Source of the DNA: Erythrobacter sp. WG
GTDB taxonomy: Bacteria > Pseudomonadota > Alphaproteobacteria > Sphingomonadales > Sphingomonadaceae
DNA: 37,491 bases
Assembly: GCF_026586795.1 (NCBI RefSeq)
Contig: NZ_JAPFGY010000032.1
Coordinates: forward strand, 1-37,491
Direction: 5' to 3'
Shown here: positions 5,763 to 16,640 of the stretch, piece after piece
Layout: every line of letters starts with the position of its first letter
Position numbering within the stretch: position 1 is the stretch's first letter
Made by a program: the position numbers and the translations under genes
The notes under the pieces: generated by a model
What the model saw: the letters and a program-made list of their open reading frames with translations, nothing else
Told to the model about the DNA's origin: nothing
Database searches by the model: none

Positions 5763-8287
5763 TGAGCCTGCCGTTGAAGGCGGCGTGGGCGATTGCCCGG
5801 CGCGATCTCAACGCGCGCTTCCGGGGCTTGCGACTGCTCCTGGTGTGCATCTTCCTCGGCACCGCCGCGCTCGCCGCGATCGGCACGCTGACCACCGCCA
5901 TCGCCCGCGAGCTGGCCGCGAGCGGGCAGGAACTGCTCGGCGGCGATCTCGAGGTGACGGTCTGGCAGCGCGACCTCTCGCCCGCGGAGCGCGAGGCGAT
6001 GGAAGCCTATGGCCGGGTGTCGAGCGGTTTCCGGATGCAGGCGATGGCGAGCACGCCGGACAGTGCCGCGCCGGTCGAGCTGAAGGCGGTCGACGCCAGG
6101 TGGCCGATGTTCGGGCAGCTGGTGCTCGCCGACGGGCGCAAGGTCGGCGCGCCGACGGGCAACGACGCGTGGATCGCCCGCTCCGCGCTCGAGCGTCTGG
6201 GCATCCGGGTCGGCGAGAGCTTCCGGATCGGCGGCGCCACCGTGCGCGCCGCCGGGGTGATCGCCGACGAGCCCGACCGCCTCTCGGAAGGTTTCCAGCT
6301 CGGCCCGACGATCATCGTCGCTGCCGACATGCCCGCCGCCGCAGGGCTGACCCAGCCCGGCGCGCTCTATGAAAGCAAGCACCGCATCGCCTTCCGCAGC
6401 GGCGTCGGAAGCCCCGACGCCGTCGAGGCGGCGATCACCAGGAAATTCCCGAACGCCGGCTTCAATGTCCGCACCCGCGACAAGGCCTCGCCCGGGGCCG
6501 AGCGCTTCGTGCGGCAGATGAGCGATTTTCTGACGCTCGTCGGCCTTGCCGCGCTGGTGATCGCCGGGATCGGCATCGCGGGCGGGGTCTCCTCCTATCT
6601 CGACCAGCGCCGGGCAAGCATCGCCACCTTGAAGGTGCTGGGCGCGACGTCGGGCGATATCGTGCGCATCTACGCGATGCAGATCGGCGTCGCGGCGCTG
6701 GCGGGAAGCCTTGCGGGGCTGGTGGCGGGCGTCGCCGTCACCCCGCTGCTCGCCCGCGCGCTCGCCGGACTGCTGCCGGTTGCGAGCGGGTTCATCATCG
6801 CGCCGGGCGCGCTGGCGCTGGCGGGCGCTTACGGCCTGCTCGTCGCTTTCGCCTTCGCCGCCGCCCCGCTGCTGCGCGCGCGGACCTTCCCGGCGATGGC
6901 GCTGATGCGGTCGGGGATCGTGCCTCTGGCGCGCGACTGGCGCGCGCTGGCGGCGACCGCGCTGGGGCTGGCGGCGATCTGCGCGCTGGCGCTGCTGACC
7001 ACGGCGCAGCCGATGCTGTCGGGCGGGTTCCTGGCGGGCGCGGGCGGCGCGCTCGCGCTGCTCGCCGTGCTCGGCTGGGCGATCCAGGCGACCGCCCGCC
7101 GCCTGCCCCGCCCTGCCAACCCGCTGCTCCGGAGCGCGCTCGCCAACATCCACCGCCCCGGCGCGCCGACGGGGGCGCTGGTGACGGCGCTCGGCTTCGG
7201 ACTCGCCGCCTTCGTGCTGCTCGCCGCCGTGCAGAGCGCGATCGACGGCAACATCGCCCGCCGCGTGCCCAACGAGGCGCCGGACTACTTCGTGCTCGAC
7301 GTGCCGCAGGACGGCGAGGCGCGCTTCGGAGAGGTGGTGCGCAGCCAGTTCCCGGCGGCCAAGATCCGCTCTGTGCCGACAATGCGCGGTGCGATCCTCG
7401 CCTATGGGCCCAAGGACCGCATGACCCGGGTGGCCGATCGCAAGGAGATCCCCGAGGGCGCCTGGGCGCTGCGCGGCGAACGCGGCCTTACCTATGCCGA
7501 CACCGCCCCCCCCGGCAATCGCGTGACCGAGGGTCAGTGGTGGAGCCCCTTCCACCGCGGCGAGCCGCTGGTCTCGGTCGATGCCGATTTCGCCAAGGCG
7601 GTGGGGCTCAAGGTTGGCGATTACCTGACGGTCAGCATCCTGGGGGTGGAGCGCACCGCGCGCGTTGCCTCGCTGCGCGAGATCGATTGGGAAAGCATGG
7701 GCTTCAACTTCACGCTGGTGTTCAGCCGCAACGCGATCAGCGACGCGCCGCACAAGCTCGCCGCCACGATCGAACTGCCCGACAAGGGCGACAGCGAGGC
7801 GCAGGGGCGCTTGCTCCGCGCGCTGGTGAAGGAAATGCCCTCCTCCTCTGTGATCGAGGTGGGCGGCATCCTCGTCGAGGCGCGCAAGCTGCTCGAACAG
7901 GTCAGCCTTGCGACGCTCGCGGCGGCGGCGGTGACGGTGCTGGCGGGGCTCGCGGTGCTGATGGGCGCGATCGCCGCGGCACGCGCGGCGCGCACCTATG
8001 ATACGGTGATGCTGCGCGTGATGGGCGCGAGCCGGCGGCAGATCCTGCTGCTGCAACTGGCCGAATATGGCCTCTTGGCAGGTGTGCTCGCGCTGGTCGC
8101 GCTGCTTCTCGGGGGCGGCCTTGCCTGGGTGGTGATCACCCAGCTGTTCGAATTCGACTGGCTCCCCGACTGGGGCGAGGTGCTCGGCGTGCTGGGGCTG
8201 GGCCTTGCGCTGGTGCTGGCCTTCGCGCTCGCCGGATCGCTGCCGCTGCTGCGCGCCAAGCCCGCCCGCGCGCTGCGCGAGCTCTAG
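5762..8287 (+). CDS. ABC transporter permease, FtsX/MacB type, YbbP-like
   Basis: This 841-residue inner membrane protein has the double FtsX permease layout of the YbbP family. An N-terminal membrane helix (about 20-45) is followed by a periplasmic domain, three membrane helices beginning near residue 255 (LTLVGLAALVIAGIGIAGGV), a central pair of helices, a second periplasmic domain (about 500-690), and a last set of three helices from about 715 ending in PLLRAKPARALREL. The TLKVLGATSGDIVR and MLRVMGASRRQILLLQ segments after helices are coupling loops that contact the ATPase. It is translationally coupled to the YbbA-like gene. In E. coli the homologous YbbAP complex with TesA is thought to extract hydrophobic compounds for esterase cleavage; that role here is inferred from gene order. 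Confidence 0.9.
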   Translation: MSLPLKAAWAIARRDLNARFRGLRLLLVCIFLGTAALAAIGTLTTAIARELAASGQELLGGDLEVTVWQRDLSPAEREAMEAYGRVSSGFRMQAMASTPDSAAPVELKAVDARWPMFGQLVLADGRKVGAPTGNDAWIARSALERLGIRVGESFRIGGATVRAAGVIADEPDRLSEGFQLGPTIIVAADMPAAAGLTQPGALYESKHRIAFRSGVGSPDAVEAAITRKFPNAGFNVRTRDKASPGAERFVRQMSDFLTLVGLAALVIAGIGIAGGVSSYLDQRRASIATLKVLGATSGDIVRIYAMQIGVAALAGSLAGLVAGVAVTPLLARALAGLLPVASGFIIAPGALALAGAYGLLVAFAFAAAPLLRARTFPAMALMRSGIVPLARDWRALAATALGLAAICALALLTTAQPMLSGGFLAGAGGALALLAVLGWAIQATARRLPRPANPLLRSALANIHRPGAPTGALVTALGFGLAAFVLLAAVQSAIDGNIARRVPNEAPDYFVLDVPQDGEARFGEVVRSQFPAAKIRSVPTMRGAILAYGPKDRMTRVADRKEIPEGAWALRGERGLTYADTAPPGNRVTEGQWWSPFHRGEPLVSVDADFAKAVGLKVGDYLTVSILGVERTARVASLREIDWESMGFNFTLVFSRNAISDAPHKLAATIELPDKGDSEAQGRLLRALVKEMPSSSVIEVGGILVEARKLLEQVSLATLAAAAVTVLAGLAVLMGAIAAARAARTYDTVMLRVMGASRRQILLLQLAEYGLLAGVLALVALLLGGGLAWVVITQLFEFDWLPDWGEVLGVLGLGLALVLAFALAGSLPLLRAKPARALREL

Positions 8288-8319
8288 CGCGGTGTCCGGC
8301 CGGAGACCGCTTCAGGCGC

Positions 8320-8790
8320 TCAGGCGAACAGGTCTTCGCCGAAGGGGTTCTTCGGATCGGGACCGAAGCGGTTGGCGCCATCCGTCCCCGGAAGCACCAG
8401 CAGCACCAGAAGCGCGATGCTGGCGAGGCCGCCGACCAGCGGAATGAGGCTCGCCAGCGTCAGCCCGAGATACCACCAGCCCGACATATCGCGGTCATGC
8501 AGCCGCCGCACCGTCACCGCGATCGAGGGAATCAGCGCCGCGAGCACGAAGATCCCGTAGACCGCGAGCCCCGCCATCGAGAGCACCGAGCCGCCCTCCA
8601 GCAGCGCCCGGGCCATCGCCTCCTCGTCGTCCGGGTTCTGCACCGCGGCGGTGACGACATCGACCATGAACGGCCCGATCAGCACCGCACCGACAATCAG
8701 GTTGAGCAGCTGGAACATCCAGAACTCGCGGCGCCGCGAACGGCCGCCGAAATCCGCGTAGCGTCTGAAGGGCAGTATCATCCATTCCAT
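8320..8790 (-). CDS. DUF805 membrane protein
   Basis: A 156-residue membrane protein with the DUF805 pattern (PF05656): an N-terminal FRRYADFGGRSRRREFWMF, where R-x-x-R-R-E-F/Y-W is the family hallmark, then about four hydrophobic segments (about 24-45, 72-92, 112-124, 125-135) and the RRLHDRDMSGWW motif between the second and third. The start at 8790 has GAGGGG at good spacing; the frame extends upstream to 8880 without support. It is convergent with the YbbP gene, 32 bases apart, with no clear terminator between. Function of the family is unknown. Confidence 0.9.
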   Translation of the reverse strand: MEWMILPFRRYADFGGRSRRREFWMFQLLNLIVGAVLIGPFMVDVVTAAVQNPDDEEAMARALLEGGSVLSMAGLAVYGIFVLAALIPSIAVTVRRLHDRDMSGWWYLGLTLASLIPLVGGLASIALLVLLVLPGTDGANRFGPDPKNPFGEDLFA

Positions 8791-8868
8791 GCGTCGATCC
8801 CCTCGCGCGCCGATGTCGGACGCGCAGATTGCGCAGGGCAACACAATTCGCGCCCCAGCGCAAACGAA

Positions 8869-8900
8869 AAGGCCCCGCACCTTGCCGGGTGCGGGGCCTT
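8869..8900 (-). terminator. Rho-independent terminator of the TonB-dependent receptor gene
   Basis: Perfect 13-bp arms (AAGGCCCCGCACC / GGTGCGGGGCCTT) enclose a 6-base loop. On the minus strand the stem is followed by TTCGTTT, on the plus strand by CGAAG, so it mainly ends transcription from the receptor gene, whose stop is 23 bases away. Confidence 0.85.
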
Positions 8901-8922
8901 CGAAGATCGTGCCGGTAAGGGC

Positions 8923-11613
8923 TTAGAAACGGTAGCGGATCAGGCCGCCATAGGTGCGCGGCTGGTTGGGATAGCCGTAGATCGCCTGGCCTTGTCCGCC
9001 CACCCCAGGGAAGATCGTGCTGATGAAACGATCGTCCAGCAGGTTGCGGCCCCACAAGGTGAACTCCAGTCCCATGTCGAGCGCATAGGTGATTGAAGCG
9101 TTGAAGTTGTTGACTTCGCGGGTAAACTCCCTCGCCGCATCACGCGCGGTCTGGAAATTGGTCGTGCCGTTCGGGTTGGTGGTGATGAAATTCACCAGCC
9201 CGTCGAGGATCTGAACCGGCGCTTCGTATTGGTAATCGCCGCGCACAATGAAGCGATCGCCATTGGCCAGTTCCTTGTCCCACGTCGCGCCGAACGATGC
9301 GCTCAGCGGGTGCACGCCCTGCACCGGCTGGCCCGAAAGATCGCCCACCGGCGATCCGACGAAGCTGACATACTTGGGATCAAGGTAGGTCAGCGCCAGC
9401 GAAAGCGTGAGTTCGTTGGTCGGGCGCACATAGCCGTCGAATTCGATACCGAAGGTTTCGACCTCGCCTGCGTTCGCGAGCACGAAGAAATCGCCCACGA
9501 AGGTATTGGACTGGAAGTTCTCCAGCGTTTGCAGGAACACCGTCAGGTTGGCACCGGCACGCTCCCAGGCGCCCTTGATGCCGAGTTCGTAGACCGTGGA
9601 TTCTTCGGGCAGGGCGAAGCGAGTGCCCGGACGCAGGTTGGGAACGCCCAGGCCCTGGCTGATTGCACGGGTAAAGTCGCCCGGCAACGGGCGGCTGTCG
9701 CGCGAAAGGTTGAACGAGCTTGCCTTGAAGCCGGTCGCGTAGCTCGCATAGACGTTCACCGTGTCGGTGACTTCGTAATTGGCCCGGGCCAAATAGGTGA
9801 CGGCATCGTCCCGCGTGCGGCCATCCTCGACCGCGTTGGGGATGTTGAGGATGGGCGGCAGGAACTGGAATGTCCGCAAACCGCCGAGCGGGTTCGCCGC
9901 CGGGTTGTTCTGGTTGGCATTGGCGAAGGCGGTCGCGCCGGCGTTGATCTGACCGAAGGCGGCGGCATTTGCAGCCGCAAAGGCGCCGATTTCGGCAGCC
10001 GTGGCCGAACGGCCCAAACGAAGCGCCTGTCCCACGCCAGACGCCACAGCGCCTTGGCGAAGCAGGAGGTTGCGTGACGGTGCAAATTGCGGCGCATCGA
10101 GATTGATTTGCGAAAAGGCATCGGTGGTGCGCCCGTTCGAGCTCACGTCCTTGGCATCTTCGGTGTAGTTGGCGCCAACCGTCAGGGTCAGACGGTCGGT
10201 GACTTCAAAGTCGACCTGGCCGAACAGCGAGAACGCCTCGTTGTCCTGATCGAATTGGTTGAAGAAGCCCTGCCCTGCCTGCCAGAACGTGTTCGGTGCC
10301 ACGCCGAGCAGCTGCTCGACAGAAGCCGCCGTCAGCGCCCCGCCCGAAGCGCCCGCGATAAGGCCGTTCGCATAGGCGCGGAAATCGCGACCGTAGAGAA
10401 TCTGGTCCGCAGTCGAAAGCTGCTCGTTGAAGTAGTAGCCGCCGACAAGGAAATTGAGCGGCCCGTCGAAATCCGAGGCAAGCCGCAGTTCCTGCGTGAA
10501 AGTCTGGATGTCCGACTGACCGATGTTGGCACCCGTCGCCAGCGCGGCGCTGGTGAAATCCACGTCCTGATTGGCGCGGATCGAGGTCTCACGGTAGGCG
10601 GTGATCGAAGTCAGCGACAACGCACCGAACTGGTAATCGGCCTGCCCCGAAACGCCCCAGTTCTTGACCCTGTTGAAGGGCACCACATCGGTGAACACCA
10701 CGTCGTCCAGCTGGGTGCCCGGCGCATTCAAACGCCCGCCAATCGACTGGATCAGGCCCGTGACGGGCGACGGGCGCAGGTTGGCGACTGCGCAGCACTT
10801 TTCGTCGAGTTCGTCGTAGTCGGCAATTACCCGGAAAGTGAAGTTGTTGCCGTTGTCGAACAACAACTGCGCGCGCGTGAACCAGCGGTTGCGGTCGTTG
10901 ATGTCGTCCCCGTTGAAGCCGTTGGTGACGAAACCGTCGCGCTTGTTGAGCCCGCCCGCGACGCTCACCGCGATCGTATCGCTGAGCGGTCCGCTGATGT
11001 ATGCGCGCGCCACCACCGCGTCGAAATTGCCGTAGGACAGTTCGGCGTTGCCCTCCAGTTCGAAAGACGGCGCGGAGGTCACCAGTGAAATGACGCCCGC
11101 GCTCGCATTCTTGCCGAACAAGGTGGATTGCGGACCGCGCAGCACTTCGACACGCTCGAGGTTGGGGAGGTCCGAGATCTGGCCGACGGCACGGCTGCGA
11201 TAGACCCCATCGACGAACATCGCGACCGACGGTTCGAGCCCGAGATTATTGCCATCGGTGCCGAAGCCGCGGATCGAGAAGGTGGTGGCAAAAGCGCTTT
11301 GCAGTTGGCTCGTGCGCAGCGAGGGAACAACCGTGGACAGATCGGCGATGTCGCGGATCTGAGCCTGCTCGATCGTCGCGGCGGTGGTCACCGTGACCGC
11401 GACAGGGGTGTCCTGCAACGTCTGGGCGCGCTTGGTCGCGGTGACGATGATCTGGTTGCCGTTGTCGATATCGGCCTCGTCAACGGCCGGCGCCTCGGCA
11501 TCCTGCGCGTCCTGCGCGAAGGCGGCACCCGGCAGGGCGAGCGCAAGGCTGGCAGCACCCGCCAGAAGGGTGAATCGGGTTGCGCCGGCCGCGCCGGTGA
11601 AATTCGATCGCAT
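8923..11613 (-). CDS. TonB-dependent outer membrane receptor
   Basis: This 896-residue protein has a signal peptide ending AFA-Q at residue 33, a possible TonB box in [21 protein letters not shown] (from about 55), a plug domain (about 65-175, with [10 protein letters not shown] and [21 protein letters not shown]), and a long beta-barrel ending in YGGLIRYRF with a terminal Phe as outer membrane assembly needs. Start at 11613 has GGAGAGGAG upstream; the frame continues upstream without support. The sequence is of the Fe-siderophore/general substrate group common in sphingomonads. No transporter, regulator or catabolic enzyme sits next to it, so the ligand cannot be inferred. It is followed by a strong terminator and is probably monocistronic. 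Confidence 0.93.
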   Translation of the reverse strand: MRSNFTGAAGATRFTLLAGAASLALALPGAAFAQDAQDAEAPAVDEADIDNGNQIIVTATKRAQTLQDTPVAVTVTTAATIEQAQIRDIADLSTVVPSLRTSQLQSAFATTFSIRGFGTDGNNLGLEPSVAMFVDGVYRSRAVGQISDLPNLERVEVLRGPQSTLFGKNASAGVISLVTSAPSFELEGNAELSYGNFDAVVARAYISGPLSDTIAVSVAGGLNKRDGFVTNGFNGDDINDRNRWFTRAQLLFDNGNNFTFRVIADYDELDEKCCAVANLRPSPVTGLIQSIGGRLNAPGTQLDDVVFTDVVPFNRVKNWGVSGQADYQFGALSLTSITAYRETSIRANQDVDFTSAALATGANIGQSDIQTFTQELRLASDFDGPLNFLVGGYYFNEQLSTADQILYGRDFRAYANGLIAGASGGALTAASVEQLLGVAPNTFWQAGQGFFNQFDQDNEAFSLFGQVDFEVTDRLTLTVGANYTEDAKDVSSNGRTTDAFSQINLDAPQFAPSRNLLLRQGAVASGVGQALRLGRSATAAEIGAFAAANAAAFGQINAGATAFANANQNNPAANPLGGLRTFQFLPPILNIPNAVEDGRTRDDAVTYLARANYEVTDTVNVYASYATGFKASSFNLSRDSRPLPGDFTRAISQGLGVPNLRPGTRFALPEESTVYELGIKGAWERAGANLTVFLQTLENFQSNTFVGDFFVLANAGEVETFGIEFDGYVRPTNELTLSLALTYLDPKYVSFVGSPVGDLSGQPVQGVHPLSASFGATWDKELANGDRFIVRGDYQYEAPVQILDGLVNFITTNPNGTTNFQTARDAAREFTREVNNFNASITYALDMGLEFTLWGRNLLDDRFISTIFPGVGGQGQAIYGYPNQPRTYGGLIRYRF

Positions 11614-12041
11614 GGAAACTCCTCTCCAAAAAACGCGCGATCCCGGCGCCCGCTTCGGACACGCACCGTCCCTGTGCGCTCTCTCCCGGGATCGTGTGGC
11701 GGCTTGATAGGCCACCTAAGCGTCCGGAACAAGCGGCTGACCCGCGGTTTTCAGGGGCTAACGGGACGCCTGTTGCCAATGAGTCACACCTTCCGCGCGG
11801 CGCAGCGCAGCCGCCCGGCAGCCTTCCGCCTTGCCCCGCGCACGCACCCCTGCTAGGCGCCGCGGCGATTGTGCAACGCAGCACATCCGCACGCACGGCC
11901 CGGAACTCCCGATTGCCGTAGCGTCGGGTGCGTAGCCGTGCCCCGATAGCCCTGTCCATGCAGCGCCCGCAGCGGCGCTGCCGCCCGTCTCCTCCCGGAT
12001 GCTGACCCAGCCTCCGGCCTGTCACCGGAAGTGCCTCCCCC
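11614..12041. other. Non-coding divergent interval (428 bp) between the receptor and typA
   Basis: I see no convincing gene here; short frames exist but have no ribosome site or recognisable product. The interval must hold promoters for both divergent genes. One notable element is TTGTGCAACGCAGCAC at 11869-11884, which resembles the TGC-rich sites reported for PhaR-type regulators, but the match is loose. No sigma-54 site or strong palindrome stands out. Confidence 0.6.
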
Positions 12042-13874
<1,833 letters not shown>

Positions 13875-13910
13875 GGCCTCCCGGCTCGCCCCGGATTGCC
13901 CCGCACACGA

Positions 13911-13946
13911 AAAGGCCCCGCGCATCGGACGATGCGCGGGGCCTTT
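13911..13946. terminator. Bidirectional rho-independent terminator between typA and the outer membrane protein gene
   Basis: Perfect 16-bp arms (AAAGGCCCCGCGCATC and its complement) enclose the loop GGAC. The plus strand continues with CCTTTTTT, which suits typA. The minus strand ends in CTTTTCG, which suits the convergent gene that stops at 13970. Confidence 0.9.
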
Positions 13947-13969
13947 CCTTTTTTATGTGCGCGCGGGGC

Positions 13970-14812
13970 TCAGAAGCGGAAGTTCACCGAGGCGCGGAAG
14001 GAGTGGTAGTCGAAACGGTCGTTCGACAGGCGCAGGTCCGTGCCCGGGCCCTGAAGCAGGAAGGGGTTGGTCGCGGGCGCCGTGCCCTGGCCGACGCCGA
14101 CCACGTAGTCGCTGTCGTCGAAGCTCGAGTAAAGATACTCGAGCCCGATGCCGAGGTTGCGGGTCAGCATCACCTCGGCCCCGCCGCCGGCCTGCCAGCC
14201 GAGCTCCCAGCTGCGGTTGTCGTTCGGGGTGAACGAGTTGGCGACGTTGCTGGTCGAGAAGCTGCGGTCGATGCGGGCATAGCCGCCGCCGCCGGTCACA
14301 TAGAACAGCCCGCGGCCCTCGCCCGGCGCGATGCCGAGGCGCGCGCGCGCGGTCACCGCCCAGTCGAGCTCGCGGCCGAAGGTGTAGGAGGCCGGCGTGG
14401 TGCTGAAGCCCGAGGTGAATTCCTCGACGCCCGGACGCGCGCCTTCGAGCAAGATGCCGGCCACCACCGGGCCGCTGCCGAGGTGACGGTCATAGCCGAC
14501 GCGCACGGCATAGCCATCGTTCTGGCGGTTGCCGCGGCAGGAGGCGACGCCCGCAGCCGTCGGCGTGCCACTGCAGAAGCCGGGCGAGAAGGCATCGACG
14601 CCCGCGCCGGTGCGGACGGTGTCGGTGAAGGTGCCGTCGCGGTTGGTGTCGAAGGTGATCACGTCGCCGCGGCTGGCTTCGGGGGATTCAAGCCCGACGG
14701 TCGCCGAGATGTACGGACCATCGAAATAGCGGTCGTCCTGCTGCGCATTCGCAGTCGAGGAGAGCATCAGCGCGGTGAAACCGGCCGCCGGGAGAAGATA
14801 CTTGGGGGACAT
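13970..14812 (-). CDS. Outer membrane beta-barrel protein
   Basis: A 280-residue protein has a signal peptide (residues 1-23, cleavage at ANA-Q), then alternating amphipathic strands and Gly/aromatic-rich turns typical of small OmpA/Opa-like barrels (for example YISATVGLESPEA, YAVRVGYDRHLG, GWQAGGGAEVMLTRNLGIGLEYLYSSF), ending in FRASVNFRF with terminal Phe. It looks like the outer membrane beta-barrel or opacity-protein group. A pair of cysteines (in FCSG and SCRGN, about 80 and 92) may form a disulfide in an exposed loop. The start at 14812 has GGAGTC 8 bases upstream. Its specific role is not known. Confidence 0.82.
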   Translation of the reverse strand: MSPKYLLPAAGFTALMLSSTANAQQDDRYFDGPYISATVGLESPEASRGDVITFDTNRDGTFTDTVRTGAGVDAFSPGFCSGTPTAAGVASCRGNRQNDGYAVRVGYDRHLGSGPVVAGILLEGARPGVEEFTSGFSTTPASYTFGRELDWAVTARARLGIAPGEGRGLFYVTGGGGYARIDRSFSTSNVANSFTPNDNRSWELGWQAGGGAEVMLTRNLGIGLEYLYSSFDDSDYVVGVGQGTAPATNPFLLQGPGTDLRLSNDRFDYHSFRASVNFRF

Positions 14813-15075
14813 CAATAAGACTCCGAAATCGTGGAGAGAGATAATGCAACGTTGTGCGATTGCCTCCTGCACCTGTCCGGTCGCGGCCTGTGAAACCTAG
14901 CCTTGCGTTAGCTTTGCGTGCATTCACCGCGCATAAATCACGACTTGACGAAGGTTGTGAGGCCGGGAACCTCGGCGCCCTTCCCGGGTTCGCGCGCGCT
15001 CGTCGTCCGCTTCCGAGGGGGGTAAATCGGCGCGGCGGATGGCGTCGGCGGCGCGGGCTTGTTAGGCCCGCTGCC

Positions 15076-16545
15076 ATGAACACCTGGACCCTTGCCGCCC
15101 TTGCCGCCTATTTCGTGCTGATGCTCGCCATCGGGCTGTTCGCCTGGAGGAAGTCGACGCAGGACAGCGCAGGTTACCTGCTAGCGGGGCGCTCGCTGTC
15201 GCCGGCGGTGGCGGCGCTCTCTGCGGGCGCCTCGGATATGTCGGGCTGGCTGCTGCTCGGCCTGCCGGGCGCGCTTTACGTCTCGGGCCTGGTCGAGGCG
15301 TGGATCGCGATCGGGCTGACCGTGGGCGCGGCGGCGAACTGGATCATCGTCGCCCCCCGGCTGCGCGAGGCGACCGAGCGGCTGGGCAATGCGCTCACCA
15401 TCCCGCAGTTCCTCGCCAACCGCTTCCCCGAACAGGGGACCGTGCTGCGCGTCGTCTCGGCGGTGGTGATCGTCGGCTTCTTCACGGTCTATACCGCGAG
15501 CGGCATGGTCGGCGGGGGCAAGCTGTTCGAGACCGCCTTTGCCGGCGTGCTGCCCGACACGGGCCTTTCCGACTACATGCTCGGCATCCTCATCACCGCC
15601 GGGATCGTGCTCGCCTACACCATGATCGGCGGCTTCCTCGCGGTGAGTCTCACCGATTTCGTGCAGGGGATGATCATGATGACGGCGCTGGTCGTCATGC
15701 CGCTGGTGATTCTCTCCGACCTCGGCGGGAGCGCGGCGCTGAGCCTCGGCGCGGTGCCGCAGGAGGGGTTCCTGAGCCTCACGCAGGGGGCAAGCCTGGT
15801 GGGCGTGATCAGCGCGGTCACCTGGGGGCTGGGCTATTTCGGCCAGCCGCACATCATCGTGCGCTTCATGGCGATCGACCGGGTCGAGAACGTGGCGCGT
15901 GCCGGGGTCATCGGGATGGGCTGGATGGTGATCTCGCTTGTCGGCGCGGTGCTGGTGGGGCTGGCGGGGCGCGCCTATGCGGAAGGCAACGGCCTGCCCG
16001 TGAGCGATCCCGAGACGATCTTCATCATCCTGTCCGGCCTGCTGTTCCACCCGGCGGTCACCGGGTTCCTCTACGCCGCGCTGCTGGCGGCGATCATGAG
16101 CACCATTTCCTCGCAGCTGCTCGTCTCCTCCTCCTCGCTGACCGAGGATTTCTACCGCCTGTTCCTGCGCCGCTCGGCCAGCGAGCGCGAGGCGGTGAAC
16201 ATCGGCCGGCTGTCCGTGGCGCTGGTCGCGGCGGCCGCGCTGGTGATCGCGGCGGACCCGGAAAGCGAAGTGCTCGGCCTCGTCGCCAATGCCTGGGCGG
16301 GCTTCGGCGCGGCGTTCGGCCCGCTGATCCTGCTCGCGCTGACCTGGCCGCGGATGACCGGGGCGGGCGCGGTGGCCGGGCTGGTGACCGGCGCGGGCGT
16401 CGTCGCGGCGTGGATCGCGCTGGGCTGGAACAAGGCGTTCCTGAGCGGCCCGGGTCTTTACGAGATCGTGCCGGGCTTCACGGCCGCATTCGCCGCGATC
16501 GTGCTGGTGAGCCTCACGCGGCCCTCGCGAACAGAGGCTGGTTAA
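15076..16545 (+). CDS. putP: Sodium/proline symporter PutP
   Basis: This 489-residue transporter of the solute:sodium symporter family (SSS, TC 2.A.21) carries the PutP hallmark SAGASDMSGWLLLGLPGAL (about residues 48-66) in helices 1-2, which form the Na+ and proline sites. GYFGQPHIIVRFMAI (about 254-268) and MSTISSQLLVSSSSLTEDFYR (about 341-361), with the Ser/Thr-rich helix that binds sodium, are as in E. coli PutP (502 aa). About 13 membrane helices are expected. The frame is open 222 bases upstream, but the ATG at 15076 gives the family N-terminus MNTWTLAALAAYF. It takes up proline with Na+. No putA is adjacent. Other SSS members are possible, but the motif fit favours PutP. Confidence 0.92.
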   Translation: MNTWTLAALAAYFVLMLAIGLFAWRKSTQDSAGYLLAGRSLSPAVAALSAGASDMSGWLLLGLPGALYVSGLVEAWIAIGLTVGAAANWIIVAPRLREATERLGNALTIPQFLANRFPEQGTVLRVVSAVVIVGFFTVYTASGMVGGGKLFETAFAGVLPDTGLSDYMLGILITAGIVLAYTMIGGFLAVSLTDFVQGMIMMTALVVMPLVILSDLGGSAALSLGAVPQEGFLSLTQGASLVGVISAVTWGLGYFGQPHIIVRFMAIDRVENVARAGVIGMGWMVISLVGAVLVGLAGRAYAEGNGLPVSDPETIFIILSGLLFHPAVTGFLYAALLAAIMSTISSQLLVSSSSLTEDFYRLFLRRSASEREAVNIGRLSVALVAAAALVIAADPESEVLGLVANAWAGFGAAFGPLILLALTWPRMTGAGAVAGLVTGAGVVAAWIALGWNKAFLSGPGLYEIVPGFTAAFAAIVLVSLTRPSRTEAG

Positions 16546-16608
16546 CGCCTTCTGCCGCCTTTCTTCCGCGTTGATCCGTAGAATTTCTTAACCTTGTTTC
16601 TTGCCCGC

Positions 16609-16632
16609 GACTTAAGGTTACTTCCTTAAGTC
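16609..16632. promoter_or_regulatory. Inverted repeat just before the extensin-like gene
   Basis: GACTTAAGG and CCTTAAGTC are perfect 9-bp arms with a 6-base loop, ending 8 bases before the ATG at 16641. It is AT-rich. It may be an operator, or an mRNA hairpin that covers the ribosome-binding region, because no other Shine-Dalgarno sequence is visible. A further TTAACC lies at 16588. Confidence 0.4.
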
Positions 16633-16640
16633 TGTGTGGC

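Noticed and set aside
5489..8056. Minus-strand open frame of about 850 codons opposite the YbbP gene
   Set aside because: The product is a His/Arg/Gly-rich shadow without domains; the plus-strand genes have clear ABC motifs.
11869..11884. TTGTGCAACGCAGCAC as a PhaR-type regulator site
   Set aside because: The similarity is loose and no polyhydroxyalkanoate gene is nearby, so I only mention it in the interval entry.
11694..11921. Plus-strand frame of 75 codons in the interval before typA
   Set aside because: It has no ribosome site, is Pro/Arg/Ala-rich as random high-GC frames are, and shows no domain.
16588..16629. Three TTAA elements before the extensin-like gene as a CtrA site
   Set aside because: CtrA needs TTAA-N7-TTAA; the spacings here are 20 and 10 bases.
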